Part shown: piece by piece, positions 13,001-23,385 of the stretch
How positions within the stretch are numbered: the stretch's first letter is position 1
How the letters are laid out: the number at the start of each line of letters is the position of its first letter
Assembly: GCA_000310025.1 (NCBI GenBank)
Contig: FN649745.1
Span: 1,624,977-1,670,376 of the forward strand
Direction of reading: 5' to 3'
From: Ectocarpus siliculosus
Taxonomy: Eukaryota > Sar > Phaeophyceae > Ectocarpales > Ectocarpaceae
DNA: 45,400 nucleotides
The notes under the pieces: model-generated
What the model saw: only the letters and a program-made list of their open reading frames with translations
Database searches by the model: none
What the model was told of the DNA's origin: nothing
Made by a program: the position numbers and the translations under genes

Positions 13001-16000
13001 CTTAAACGTGGCGATACATCCTGCGAGTATGTATGTACTAGGGTTAAGGATTGGCCCCCCGCCCCCCAATGGGGCTGTGGGCCAACATCCAGGACGGATG
13101 GTGGTGAGTGTCCGGGAGGACGGAAAGAAGAAGAAGAAGGGGAGAGGATTTGTAAGGGCGGGAAGAAGGGACGGTGTTGGGAGAGGCAAGGAAGTGATGA
13201 AGAATTTCGGCACTCGACGAGCGCGCGGTCCCGTCGGGGGTGAAAGGAACATGTCAGTCCGTAGTCTTGTCTATCGGAATCGAAAAGCCGAAAAATCGAG
13301 GTACATTATGTACACAACGACGGAGAAGGCCGACGAGGAAGGTAAGAAGAGAGGAAATTGCACCCCACGTTCGAACTCGGGATGAAAACCCCCGCAAGGA
13401 TGGAGTGCGAAGGGAACAAAAAAAAAACGGAGACGTCGACGTTTGCGTCGTGGAGCGATCCTTCTGTATATCGCAGGTACTCACCAACGCAAGACAAAGA
13501 GGTAAAATACCCATCGTGAAAGTCAAAGCGCCGGTCATAGCTGCATATGACTCATGCGCGGAGAAGTTACCACACGGAGACTTATCAACAAGAAGTTTGA
13601 AGGCCGGCTGAGAAGGTTTGAAGACACAAACACTTAGGCGGCGACGATGGCAAGCGCAACGTCAAAACTTCACAAGAAGAAAAGTGCATACACAAAAAGA
13701 AAAGGCCGGATGGCGACCTATGGCTCTCTCTCTCAGAATGAAGGGATTCCCACCTTCCAACAGGGTAGTCCACAAGTAAGTCGAGGAGGACGTCGGAACG
13801 GTTTTTAATGTGGAGACAACAGCAACAACAACAACGATGAAGGTCGACCCGTCCTGCGTCGTTCAGTGTACAATGACAAATGCAAGAGGTGGACTGCGTA
13901 AAGATCCAGTGGTCTTTTTCGGCAGTGGCAAAGAAATATGCGACCACATGCATGCCGCGAAAAAAAAAAAAGTTGAGCGGGATACTCTATTATAGTAAAT
14001 AGAACACCGCCTTCTCTGTTGTTGCAGGCAGGTTTGCTTCCACAACCCGGGAGTCCAACCCACTCTTGTATTTCGGCCTACAAGACTCCAATCGACACAA
14101 GCACCGGTAGGAGAGTGCGTGGGAGATGCCGTGACAGCACAACTCCACTCTCCTACGACATCTATGTACAGTAGTACTGCTGTCGTTGTAGCACCATGTG
14201 GAACATCTCCGAGGGGTCCTCCTGCGCGGTAACGACAACATGGCGAGAGCTGTACGTGTACCTGTCGTCGACACATGTGGCAGCCGCGCGACACACGAAC
14301 GGATGTTTGCATCGCACTGCACTATGCTTCGCCGTGGCAGGAAGTATCCCATCCCGTTAGGTCGTTGCGGTACTTGTAGCACGCGGACGTCGTTCGGCGT
14401 CTAGTCCATACTGCTGTAGCAAAAACACACCAGCAGTAATCGAGCTATGCATGAAATTTTTTGCTCTGGTTCACTTTTGCCTCCACAACCCGAGAATCCC
14501 ACTGCTGTATCTCGACCTACAAGACTCCAATCAACAAACCAGCACTGGCAGAAGTGCGTGGAAGATGCTGTGACAGCACAACTAAGTCGACACTCGTACG
14601 ACTTCCATGTAAAGTCGGCGTCTGGTCCATACTGCTGTAGAAATTCAAAAATCGAGCGATATTTTTTTTACTTTTTTCCATACTAATCACAAGAAATGTA
14701 TCACGTCACGACGACCATCCTGAAAGTATATATATAACATGATGTAGACAAACATGATAGCACCATCATCATCATAGTTCGGCGCGAAAAATCCGTTTTG
14801 CAAATTGCTCTCCCAAAGCAGTAGATACCGTGGGGGGATGAGGAGGACAGGTAGGCGTAGATGTTGTAACCGTTGTTATTGTACGAGGTAGGAGTAGCGT
14901 ACAAACTATCGTACAACAAAGCTCAACACGAGATAAACATGAGCGGAGGGAAGATGCGAGCAGTATTGAAAATTACGCTTGAGCACCAGACGTGTGCCAC
15001 GACCATGGGCGCGAGGAGTCAAGCGCTGTTTGTATGGGCGGGGAGGGTAATAAAGCAACAAATGAGCAGAAGGTATACGTTGGATGGCATGTCGTACTGG
15101 CTTGCGAACAGACAGAAAGCAACCTTTACTGCTGCTGTGTATTGGACTCTTCCCAAAGCCACCTGCTGCGGAGATTGTTGAATAGGGAATGAATGGCGGT
15201 CGAGTGGAAGTTCTCTCGGACGCCGGTCGAGTGGAAGGTCTCTCGGACGCTTCCTGCTTGATTGAGCGCGGAAACCTGCACCTGCACCTTGTTCCGCTGC
15301 TGTAACAACAGCAGCGTCAGCAGCATCTTCACCGCCCTCGATCATTGCAGTGTGACACGTACTTTTCTTTTCGGTACAAACCATTTTCGTGTCGGCATGA
15401 ATTTCCTCAGAAAAAACGTCGGTGTGTGCTGTCTAATATCATATGCATATGTAGTCTGTGGATACGCGCAATGTGAATTCACACATTGTTGTTGTTGTTG
15501 TTGTTGTTTTTCTTCACATTAAACTCGTGACACATATAACAACCCGAGGATCAAATATAACTTATTCTGCTACCGCGAACGATGGTTGCCGCACAAGAAC
15601 ACCCCGTGGCAGGAATTTTTGCCGGCCCTGCCCTACCGATCGCCCCGGTGGTCTAGTAGTGGGGAACTCGGAACCGCTAGATAGACTACTCTCAGTGGCG
15701 AAATTGCAAAATCGTGAGTTCGAATCCCCATGGCGTGAAAAAATAAAACTTTGCGGGTGAAAGTCCAAAAGCTGAAAAAGCTCGTAAGTACCAAACTTCG
15801 ACGTTAGCACCGTCGACGAGGGAAAGGGACAGCTAAACCCTTCTCGCGATAAAAAATAAAATTCAGCACGCACCGCGGGAGGACGGTGGGGCAAGAAAAG
15901 AGAAAGAAGAAAATAACAGCCCCCGTGTTACACCCTCCTGTGTGACCCTTGATCGTTGAATGCTAACCACCCTTCGAGGACAACTTGCCCCCTCGTTGAA

Positions 16001-17928
16001 AAGTGCAGACAGACTAGACAATACACGAGAAAATACACTGAGAGTGATGTTGTACTCTACAGTACGTACATGCGCTGAGCCACGTGCGTGCACGGTAGAA
16101 CACGTCTCACCACGAAAAGTAGGGGGATTGTCGCTACAATAAATAGAACGAAGGCAAAAAAATAAAAAAAATGCACACACAAAGCGAGACAGCCTCCAGT
16201 TGCGGAAGGAAGAGCCCCTAACGGGTAAAAAGCTACAAGAACGAGCAAGGAAGGTAGAAAAACTTGAGCTTCGTAACAACATACCTCGACTACATGCAGC
16301 AGTAAATAAAGCGTACCGTTAGTACTGTGGGCTACAGTTAGCGAATGCAACCTCGCACGCACAACAAAGGTGCAGAGACTCAAGCAACACCGAAGGTGGA
16401 TGGATTCATGCACAGGTCAAACATTCACAGGAGGCGTCATTTACATCGCTGACGTTGCTTCCCTGGTGGGAAAACATTCCCTGGTGGGAAAACATCGCAT
16501 CATTATTAATGGCGCTTTTTGCTGTTCTCACATCAAATTTCAGCGCCCACCAGCGAGCGACAGCGAGCGGCTGTTTACAGATGCCTACAATCATACTAGA
16601 TCCCTTTCCCGTGAGAAAAGACCGTGTGCACATGGTTCTACTCCGCTGCGGGTAGAGGTTGGATTCAAAATTGTCGGTGTTTGTGATTCGGACCGGTCGG
16701 GGGTAGAGCAATGTGTAGTCGAGGTTTAGTCTACACCAAGCCAAGAAATGGCATGCCAGAAAAATAGTCCGACGCTCATGTATTTTCGTTGCAACTGCTC
16801 GCAAGGGAGACAAATTGCCGGATGGCGAATGGGTTACGGCCAACTGAACACCAGGATGGTGTTATCCCCGCCGCCCCCATAGACAAATATACACGCGACG
16901 AAAACAAACGTGTCTGCAGCATGCACTCCTCTGGTCTGCCTTGGTACGTCATGTTTGTTTCTGCATTTATCCGGGCTTGATTCTCCGGTTTCCAGATACT
17001 GACTTTTGTCGAACACGACATTTCGAACCAGATGTTTCGTCGCCCAACTGCTGTACACATCTGCTTTGTGGGAAGGTTTTGTGTGTCCCACTGATTGATC
17101 AAAGAGATCGTCGTAGCGACGAAGAACTGGGGCATAGTCAGTCGTAGGTACTGTGCGTGTCGACGCGGCGACAGGGAAGGGCATATTGGTGGACTGGGAT
17201 CCATCGTCGACAAATACAGATGGAAGCTGGTTGGGATTTAATGACACGTATCGGTATTTACATAGTACATAGACTGGCTGTGGAAGGCACAAACATCAGG
17301 ACCCACCTGCGAGAACAATACATAGCATAGCAGACGGACGGAAGAGAACCAATGCATGACTCAAAACACTCGAACGTACATGCTTGACATAGTTGGGGAG
17401 TGTGCGGGTAGCGCCCAACACGATAATAATCTGCTCGATTAAGCGCGCAGAACATGTTCTACGTGGATATAGTGTAAGTACCCTCTCGCGCACCACTCGT
17501 GTCTGCTGTAGTTGATACGGCAAGGTATGGTGCGTACGTGTTCTAGACCGTTTGCTGATTGATTTTCTCACCTCTTCGCTGAGGTGGGCATAAACCGTTA
17601 GGGTCTTGGCGAAGCATCGGCCGGCGCTCTCGGCGAGAGCAGTGGCAGCGGCGTCGACGGAGGCCGCGTCCTCTTCCCCTTCGGCGTAGTAAAGAACAAG
17701 ATCGACGTTTTGCTGGGTCACGGATGAGCAGTCAGTAGGCCATCGCCCGAGTGAGGCCACGGCCCTGTCGAGGTCACCCTTGTACGCTGGAACTACAACA
17801 GCGAGACGCTGCTGCTCTGTCTGTGCTCGAAGGTCAGTTGTTGGTGGTGTGGCAGTCGCGGGAGACAGAAGCGCCGTCGCTGTCAGCGTGGCGGCTAATA
17901 GGTAGCCTCGACAATAATAGTAAGGCAT
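4007..17928 (-). CDS. Secreted/Golgi glycosyltransferase-like protein with internal 61-aa repeats (5 exons, one frameshift)
   Basis: Exons (minus): 17928-17572, 7139-6696, 6303-5191, 4974-4572, 4261-4007; all introns are GT-AG with matching phases. About 856 residues result if one extra base is ignored. Residues 1-26 form a signal peptide (YLLAATLTATALLSPATA), so the product enters the secretory pathway. A GT-A-like start follows (LAVVVPAYKGDLDRAVASL), then YPRGPSVMFYKLF, an EWD triad in ALAIIEWDVLVA as possible metal site, and WHVLGHINGNAIY. Exon 3 carries the 61-residue repeats, then a second globular domain (DAYER/AVGGLPGV seam, FFADEYCG, TSKDTHSPQGDLLVVF) ending in PGIWFFNPQEW. Activity and substrate are unknown; wall polysaccharide or glycoprotein synthesis is a guess. 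The frameshift near 5770 means this copy is disrupted, or the assembly has an error. The exon structure is my own splice reading. Confidence 0.75.
5440..6145 (-). repeat. 183-bp (61-aa) in-frame tandem repeat in exon 3
   Basis: The motif ctgtcggcctgcag starts at 5458, 5641, 5825 and 6008, giving spacings of 183, 184 and 183. In protein terms the unit runs from LQADSEDVY(D/T)RRRL through GSAPKVARKLQKWRDANKES to KNKWETTETAK(N/D)ESVPK. It is Lys/Arg/Glu-rich and probably helical. Outer copies are more diverged (the 5' end of the tract reads ENEKWKTFEEPKWETSE). The one 184-base spacing marks a single extra base. Confidence 0.93.
7374..7430 (+). repeat. GTT-run repeat family, copy 1
   Basis: A GTT-rich run followed by cttcacattaaaaaccgttc recurs at 13785-13838 (minus) and, shorter, at 15487-15523 (plus). 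The GTT runs may be a simple-sequence tail of a retroposed element, with the shared block as its 3' end. No open frame is conserved. Confidence 0.6.
8510..8605 (+). repeat. Dispersed repeat family A, copy 2
   Basis: Shares gttttgcatg, cgtgtcctagagaggacga, gccttgttgcaacatgaccg and gatggccaa with the copy at the left edge of the window. It lacks the G-run. Confidence 0.45.
9036..9307. repeat. Foldback (long inverted repeat), arms about 90 bp
   Basis: The left arm 9036-9124 contains tcccacgctgttttttcga, agctgaaattt, catgagtac and gccactgcgccatttg. The right arm 9213-9307 contains their reverse complements (caaatggcgcagtggc, gtactcatg, aaaatttcaggttc, tcgaaaaaaccgcgtggga) in mirrored order, with scattered mismatches. 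The AT-rich centre is about 88 bp. A further inverted match, cttggtcagaccagcttgta at 9331 and its complement near 8664, suggests a longer, partly deleted palindrome. MITE/foldback remnant. Confidence 0.8.
10930..11345 (+). repeat. Short diverged direct repeat pair
   Basis: The block gcatgcggtattccccaacc, continuing into ggccacgtcaacaac near 10940-10975, resembles gcattgcggtatttgccccc, continuing into atcggccgtggcaacacc near 11298-11338. No class can be assigned. Confidence 0.35.
11909..12025 (+). repeat. Dispersed repeat family A, copy 3
   Basis: Begins with a run of ten G and tgtactcatagtcgtgcatg, then accattgacctcgcatcc and gggacggagcacgcc, matching the left-edge copy over its first half. 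The shared G-run edge suggests that the run belongs to the element. Confidence 0.5.
12308..12530 (+). repeat. A-run hairpin followed by a 66-bp tandem pair
   Basis: ggttaccg and cggtaacc flank two A-runs (12 and 15 A), forming a hairpin of about 8 bp with an A-rich loop. Next come two diverged copies of a unit beginning ttttacaaggt at 12394 and 12460 (66-bp spacing), each ending in a G-run, the second with 12 G. No open frame is credible here. Confidence 0.6.
13018..13100 (-). repeat. Dispersed repeat family B, copy 2 (inverted)
   Basis: Reverse complement of the 1700-1785 block, keeping cctagtaca, ggccaa and the cgtcctgg edge. Confidence 0.55.
13785..13838 (-). repeat. GTT-run repeat family, copy 2
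   Basis: Reverse complement reads a GTT-rich run, then gtctccacattaaaaaccgt and tccgacg, matching 7374-7430. Confidence 0.55.
14027..14645 (+). repeat. Tandem pair of ~190-bp repeats, the first interrupted
   Basis: Copy 1 (14027-14420) and copy 2 (14440-14645) share ttccacaacccg/ctccacaacccg, cctacaagactccaatc, gtgcgtgg(g/a)agatgc, gtgacagcacaact and the closing ggcgtct(a/g)gtccatactg and ctgtag. Copy 1 has about 210 extra bases (roughly 14175-14388) between the acgac..c.atgta block and the closing block, absent from copy 2, as if something had inserted there. Confidence 0.7.
15197..15250 (+). repeat. 27-bp tandem repeat, 2 copies
   Basis: cggtcgagtggaag(t/g)tctc then tcggacgc repeats at 15197 and 15224 with one mismatch. 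No coding context. Confidence 0.85.
15487..15523 (+). repeat. GTT-run repeat family, copy 3 (partial)
   Basis: A GTT run of seven or more units, then tttttcttcacattaaa; it matches the first half of the 7374 copy and then diverges. Confidence 0.45.
15630..15860 (+). mobile_element. tRNA-derived SINE-like element
   Basis: The head carries a tRNA-like A-box (ggtggtctagtagtgggg) and, about 70 bases on, a near-perfect B-box inside gtgagttcgaatccccat, so it looks like an internal pol III promoter. A tRNA cloverleaf cannot be completed (the T-stem pairs poorly), arguing for a tRNA-derived retroposon rather than a functional tRNA. A non-tRNA body with A-rich patches follows (gaaaaaataaaac, gataaaaaataaaattc), ending near 15860. 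The right boundary is approximate and no target duplication was identified. Confidence 0.5.
16461..16496 (+). repeat. 18-bp tandem repeat, 2 copies
   Basis: ccctggtgggaaaacatt is repeated at 16461 and 16479 with one terminal difference. Confidence 0.85.
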
Positions 17929-20269
17929 CTTCGAGGTTCCGCGCCTGTGGCGGCCTTCTGAGGCCGCTGGCGCTTCTCGAATGGCTTCTGGGGCTAGGGT
18001 GGTGGGTGGGTGTGCGGGGCGGTAAGAAAGCACAGGGCTGGAAGCACAATTTGGATCTGGAAAAAAAGTGATTCTCAATGTCTGCAGCCCATATAAATAA
18101 CGTATAAATAGTAAAGATGAGACCACCGTTTTTTCGGGATAAATACCCTCCCCTGTGCAACATCGGCAGGTTAGGTGTGTATCAGCTGAAGATATATTCG
18201 CGCTGCTGCCGTTTCGCATGTACTGCTGTACCGCATACGTCCGCGACGAGGTGGGACTGATACGATCAGGAGCTTGTTGTTGAGCATGGTTACAGCTCTC
18301 GAAGCTGGCTGGCGCATTGGCACATACATCCTTTGCGGGTCTGCATGTAGTAGCAGAGATCGCAATCCACAACATTCACTCAGCACTCACTCACAGCAAA
18401 ATAGAAATCCCGCAGGTAGTTACTGTGTGAGTAGCACTACTGCAGCCCGAATCACTATAGTTATTTGCTTAACCTACACACAATCACATCCAAAGATTCT
18501 TTTTAGGGCGGACTTCCTACGGAGTATCTTCCATTTTTGATCGTTGGCCAGGGGGAACCAAAGATGTATCCTTTGTTAGAAAGGCTTACCCATTAGGCTA
18601 CTCAGGGTTAGGTATAGACTACGCTGCATGATTTTCTCTTTTCAATAGTAGTTCTACATGTGATAGAGCCTATGTACCTCGCGAATTGCCTTGGTCCTCC
18701 ATCATGAATAACAGATCCCCTCCTCTGTATTCTAAGTAGGTGCAGAACAGGGTTACACGTTCACATAACGCGTCAAAACTCTCTAACCTGTTCCGTCCCA
18801 TCCAAATGCACCATCTCCAAACACTGCTGCGTCTTGTGGATGGAGCACGATACCCAAGGTACAGCAATTGCATGTATGTATGTGTGTATGCCGTATCTAA
18901 CGATCACGAGGAACACAGAAAGGTTAAGGTTTTACATCATGATACCACACAAATCATGAATCCTCGCGACTCTATCCTAGACTTTCAGTCTACAGACTAC
19001 AGATCCGACGCGGTGCGCCCGAAAATCTGCCATAGATGGCCGACGCCAGATGTATGCGTTCTTATAGAACAAAGAACTCATGATGGGATGAATAAGCACT
19101 CAATGTTGGGTCTGCTCCACTGCTCGCTCCAGTATGACGTCAAAAGCTACCGTAAGAGGCAGAGAGATGGCACCCTCCCTAGACCGACTTTCAAACCTCG
19201 ATTGTTGCACAACCAAGTGAGTGGGAAGAGAGCCCGATACAGAGGGGGTCCCTGTTTAGTGCCGGCATATGCGCAGAAAATTCACCGGAACCACGCATGG
19301 TACGCATACACCGGACCCACTCTATTCAAAGTACTGACAATATAACTTGGATTTTCAGTGCGTGCTCGTCGAAAACACCGGCACTACATATGATATCGCT
19401 TTGTTTGGCACTATTCAACCGGCACCAAACAGGGACCCCCTCTGTACGTCAACGGAGAGTCGCCGACGAGATGCTTCCGAAACCACCGTTATTGGTGGTG
19501 TAAGCTTGAGTTGTGAAGAAGTTGTATTGATCGGTCTACATGCATATTGTAAATAGGGGGGTGCCATCTCCTCCACCTCTCTCTTGCGGTATCTTGGCCG
19601 TATGTACATATATATAGAGCAGTACGCATATATATGAGATTGCCAGGTGTGGTCAGGCGCGTGGGATGCGCCGAATTTTAACAGGAGTGTATACCCCGCG
19701 AACAATGTCAACCGGAGGTAGATAGTTATGCATCACACATGGACTCTCCGGGCGCAACAGGAACCAGCAGGCATGGTGGGGGCGGAAGAAATCTCTCTGA
19801 TGAATTTGTCGTTCGTGCGGAAACAAAACATGCATGTGTTCCAATAAACTGCTCGGTGTGTCGTTGTGGACACGTTTTGGGGTCGCGCTGGGTTGTTTCA
19901 TCCCTCGGTTCTTTCGGGAGCAGGCAGAGCGAGCCACACACCGAGCGTGCGTAGGTGGCCCCGTAACCGCTTGTGGCACTCAACAACAACGTCAAACCGG
20001 TTTGGGGGGATTGCAGCTGGCTGTGGTTGCCTGTTTGTGGTGTGGGTGACCCGGTTAGACAAACTCTCCGCTTTTTATATTTGCAGGAAGTTTCGACAAA
20101 AAACTTGAAGTATTTTCTTCTTTTTTTCAAGTTTTTTTGGAGCGTGCGGGGTATGTACACAGAAGGAGTTGCAACCATTTTTCTCCACACTCACGATACC
20201 TCAAGGCATCTACCCTGGTACCAGAAAGATGCTGGGTTGGAGCTACATTGCTGATGTTGCCTCCTCTCA

Positions 20270-20660
20270 TCACACTATTCCTTCGAAAAGTTGTCGCTGG
20301 AAAAACCAAACCATGACCATGCAATCCCCGCAAACTTGAACCAATCGCTCTCTGACGTGGGTATTTTATATTTTAAGGGTTATAACCAAACCATTTTCCC
20401 AAAGGGTAGGAAACCCCACGGCATCAAACCTTGGGCATGAAAGATGGAGCAGACAGCTGCCTCCCGTCAGGTGGCCTCTCTGTTGCTGTTGCTTCCTCCT
20501 TCGGGAAGTTATCAGTGGAAAACCAAACCCGTGGTGGTCAAAAACACGAACGTTGAATTAACTACTTACTAACCGCTTTTCGCGGCCGTTGACGGTCGTT
20601 GCGTCAGCACAAACTTTTTTTCCCCCGGCGCATTCGGCACCTCACGGCGCCAAACCTTCG
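20270..20660 (+). repeat. Diverged ~210-bp direct repeat pair
   Basis: tgatgttgcctcctct and a later ccttcgaaaagttgtcgctg, gaaaaaccaaacc (from about 20250) resemble tgctgttgcttcctccttcg, ggaagttatcagtggaaaac, caaaccc (from about 20480). In both cases a cccacggcatcaaacc-like or ctcacggcgccaaacc block follows downstream. Heavily diverged. Confidence 0.45.
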
Positions 20661-21049
20661 CGATGCCCAACAGCCCATGGCATCACCTCCTTCCAGATAG
20701 CATTCATGATGCAGCTCGTTTATACCCTCTAGAGGCATACGCTGGGAAAGAATCCGGGACTATATGAATGCGGACCCCAGAAGATGCGCTTGCTTTTCTA
20801 GAGTAGATTTCCTCTCCGAAACGAAAGAAACGGACGGGAGAGAGGGAAAAAAGAAAAGAGAAGAGGCGTAGTACGCGTTCCCCGTCATGGACATTCAGTA
20901 AGAGTCGTATTGTGGTAGTGGCAGGAACCTCTCTCTCTGCGATCAGGTCAGAAGGCCACCAGTCCCCGGGGCTCTTCTGTTGCACCCACCCATGGACGGA
21001 CGCAGCAGTAGTAGCGCATGTCCTGACTAGACAACTAACTACTGCTGAG

Positions 21050-23000
21050 AATATTGGAGATCACGAATCAAACCGACAGGTGTGTCGTGGGTGGGCGGGG
21101 GACCCAGAGAAACAGCCAGACTCAGCCAGTTTACATCCTCACAGTTTCTTGCAAGCAAGAACGAAGGGTTATAAAAAAAGAGAGACCGCCAGCGACAGGA
21201 AACAAAGAAGTAGAGGAGAGCAGAGCTAAGAAACAAGTGAAGAAACAAGGCCCCCTTGCCGCTCTGACCCACCGGAAGCTTTCCATGTACCGCAGCAATC
21301 AGCAGGGGCAGCACCCACTACCTCACAACATGCATACCTGGGTACACGAACTGGTACGTATTGTAGTTGAAGTTTAGTAATAACGCCCGGGCGAACTTGA
21401 ACTTGTAGTCACAAGAAATAGCGTCATGACGACGTACTTCATTCTGCTTGCCGTGGGAGATGCGCATCGTTACGCGAGGAAGGCGTTAACTCCTCGCACA
21501 GAATAGTATGCTGCGTAGACAGACCCTATCCCTCAAGCTCAACCACAGCTATACCCGATAGATACATGGTAGCATCATATCCAGCTGTAGAAGAATCGAA
21601 AAAAAAACTGTCTTCTTGGTGGCGAAGCGGACCCTCTTTACTTTATTGTGACTCTCTCCAACTGCTTGCTGTTCGTGGATGGCCACATGGCGACACAGAC
21701 AGACAAAATCTAGGGTTTGACGTCGGTCTTATCCGCCGCAGGAGGTTGAAGCTATACTCAAAGTCGGGGAGGGGTCGTAATTTGCAATTCCCTACGGAAC
21801 CGTACTTGAGGCGCCATGAAATTTGCACTGCAGTAGCCGAGGTTGTTAGTCGGCAGGGAAACACAAAAAAAACTACTTTTCTGACGCTATGAATCCATTG
21901 CTAATCTGTCTCAGACTCTTTTCTATGATGGAGATGGCTTCGTGGTGTCATATTAAGAAAAATAAAAAATAAAAAAAATCATGGGTGGGTTGGGTGAGTG
22001 GGGGACCCCAAAACAATGAAACAATCGCGGTTCGCGTTGTTCTGGGGCCCTACCGGCGAAAAACATCGTCGCCGCTCTGAACCGCTGGAAGCTGATACAC
22101 AACAGTGCATGTGCGGCGAACCGTAGGGGCCATGTGCATTGCTTGACGGAAAGAGGCGGCGCCCATCGCCTCACATGCAGCAACCGGGTACACGGGTAGC
22201 CTCCTACTCAGCAAGATGCAAAACGATTGCCGTTGACGTTCGATGTTACTGGGACCCTAACGGCGAAAATGCAACAGAGAGAGAGAGAGGTAGACTAAAG
22301 GAAGGGAGACTCGAGAAGACAAGGCATGAACTCTAGAGAAGACACCCACTCTCATCCCTCTGGCCCACCGCAGGCTTGAACACGTGTAACGAACGGCGAC
22401 ACCCGATGTGCGCTCAGCAACAACAAACACGACAAAAGAAAAATAGTCTAGTCGTCGTTTCCAAACTGCTGTAGGAGATGCTGTAAGTTGGTGGAGACCT
22501 TCTTTCTTTTCTGGTATGAAGTGGCAACAAAGAAGAACACGCCTGTAGACTGGAAGCACGACGGACGAACAATTATCTCAACGCGCTTGCTTGCCGTCGC
22601 GATAGATGTGCACCGCTACCGCTATACGAACGAGCAGACTGTTGTCAAACCTGATTACGATAACCGTACGACCATTGCAGCACATTCCGAGAATAACAGC
22701 AGCAACCGCAGCAGCAGCCGCATGTGCACAGTGGTCACTCAAGAATAAACGCAAAAAATAAAAAAAAAAAGAGTGTGGCGCGCAGCACGCTGGACCCTCT
22801 ATCGTTGTTCAACCGGCCGTTCTCATGGCGAAACAGGGCAAGGAACAGTCAAGGTCGACTCTTGCCGGCCACAGGAGGCGGAAGCTGCTCAAACTCGGGG
22901 GCGCAACGAAGTTTGCGATTCCACACCGAACCATACTCCAGGCGCCACGAGATTTACACTGTAGCTCGAGATCGGCATTTGAGGCAGGGTCGGGCAAGGG
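21050..23000 (+). repeat. Old tandem duplication of ~0.9 kb (two diverged copies)
   Basis: Copy 1 (about 21080-21870) and copy 2 (about 21980-23000) share, in order: gtgggtgggcgggggaccc versus gggttgggtgagtgggggac; gccgctctgac..accggaagct versus gccgctctgaaccgctggaa; the tgcatacctgggtacacg versus gcaaccgggtacacggg block; and a 3' block with tggaccctct or cggaccctct, catggcgacac or catggcgaaac, cgcaggaggttgaagct or cacaggaggcggaagct, cggaaccgtacttgaggcgc or cgaaccatactccaggcgcc. A-runs precede the 3' block in both copies. Non-coding repeat of unknown class. Confidence 0.65.
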
Positions 23001-23124
23001 GTGGGCTATGCGAATAAAAGTTCCACGGATATTGAAAGATGCAGAATTATTGGCAGTGGAACTTGCCTCGCGGGCAACCGTGCCGGTCCTGTATGATATT
23101 TTCGTATTTTGTGTCGCTGTCATG

Positions 23125-23385
23125 ATGCGGGACGGTGCGTAACGCCGATGGCTTTGTCACTAACAAAGTGCAGTAGCACGACGGACAAGCATTGCTACCG
23201 TGGCAGTGTGTGTTATGGCACCGGAGTGCGATCTACTTTGCATCATTCCCATCTTGGTTTATCGCACCCCGGTGCGTAACACCGATGAGTGCCATAACAT
23301 CGATACCGGTGCGGAAATGCAATTTTATCATTTCGTTCACTGTAGATTTCCCAACACGCCCCCGGTGCAATGACACCGATGGGTG
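23125..23385 (+). repeat. Cluster of ggtgc-n-accgatg motifs
   Basis: cggtgcgtaacgccgatgg (23131), cggtgcgtaacaccgatgag (23269) and cggtgcaatgacaccgatgg (about 23363) are three variants of one 19-20 bp motif in 260 bp. Isolated caccggagtgcg and taccggtgcgg also occur, plus an inverted gttatggcac/gtgccataac pair. It may be a decayed minisatellite or a set of protein-binding sites. Confidence 0.45.

Larger units (their letters stand above)
7140..17571 (-). other. 10.4-kb intron 1 of the glycosyltransferase-like gene
   Basis: The donor gaggtgagaaaatc ends exon 1 after HLSEE, and the acceptor acacag|gatgac opens exon 2 with DDVYPRGPS; both are phase 0 and the seam reads naturally. The interval contains no exon I can recognise on either strand. 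It holds a foldback structure (9036-9307), repeat family copies (8510, 11909, 13018), GTT-tail repeats, a decayed tandem pair (14027-14645) and a SINE-like element (15630-15860). Its size suggests growth by insertion. Confidence 0.65.

Noticed and set aside
16834-17292. Minus-strand open frame of ~150 codons inside the long intron, somewhat protein-like
   Set aside because: The flanking exons already join in phase with a natural family seam, and no splice sites link this frame to them. No domain is recognised. It could be a lost or alternative exon but cannot be supported.
18740-19345. 201-codon plus-strand open frame in the intergenic region
   Set aside because: It begins with GTG, shows no domain, no hydrophobic-core pattern and no splice-supported neighbours. 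The length is compatible with chance.
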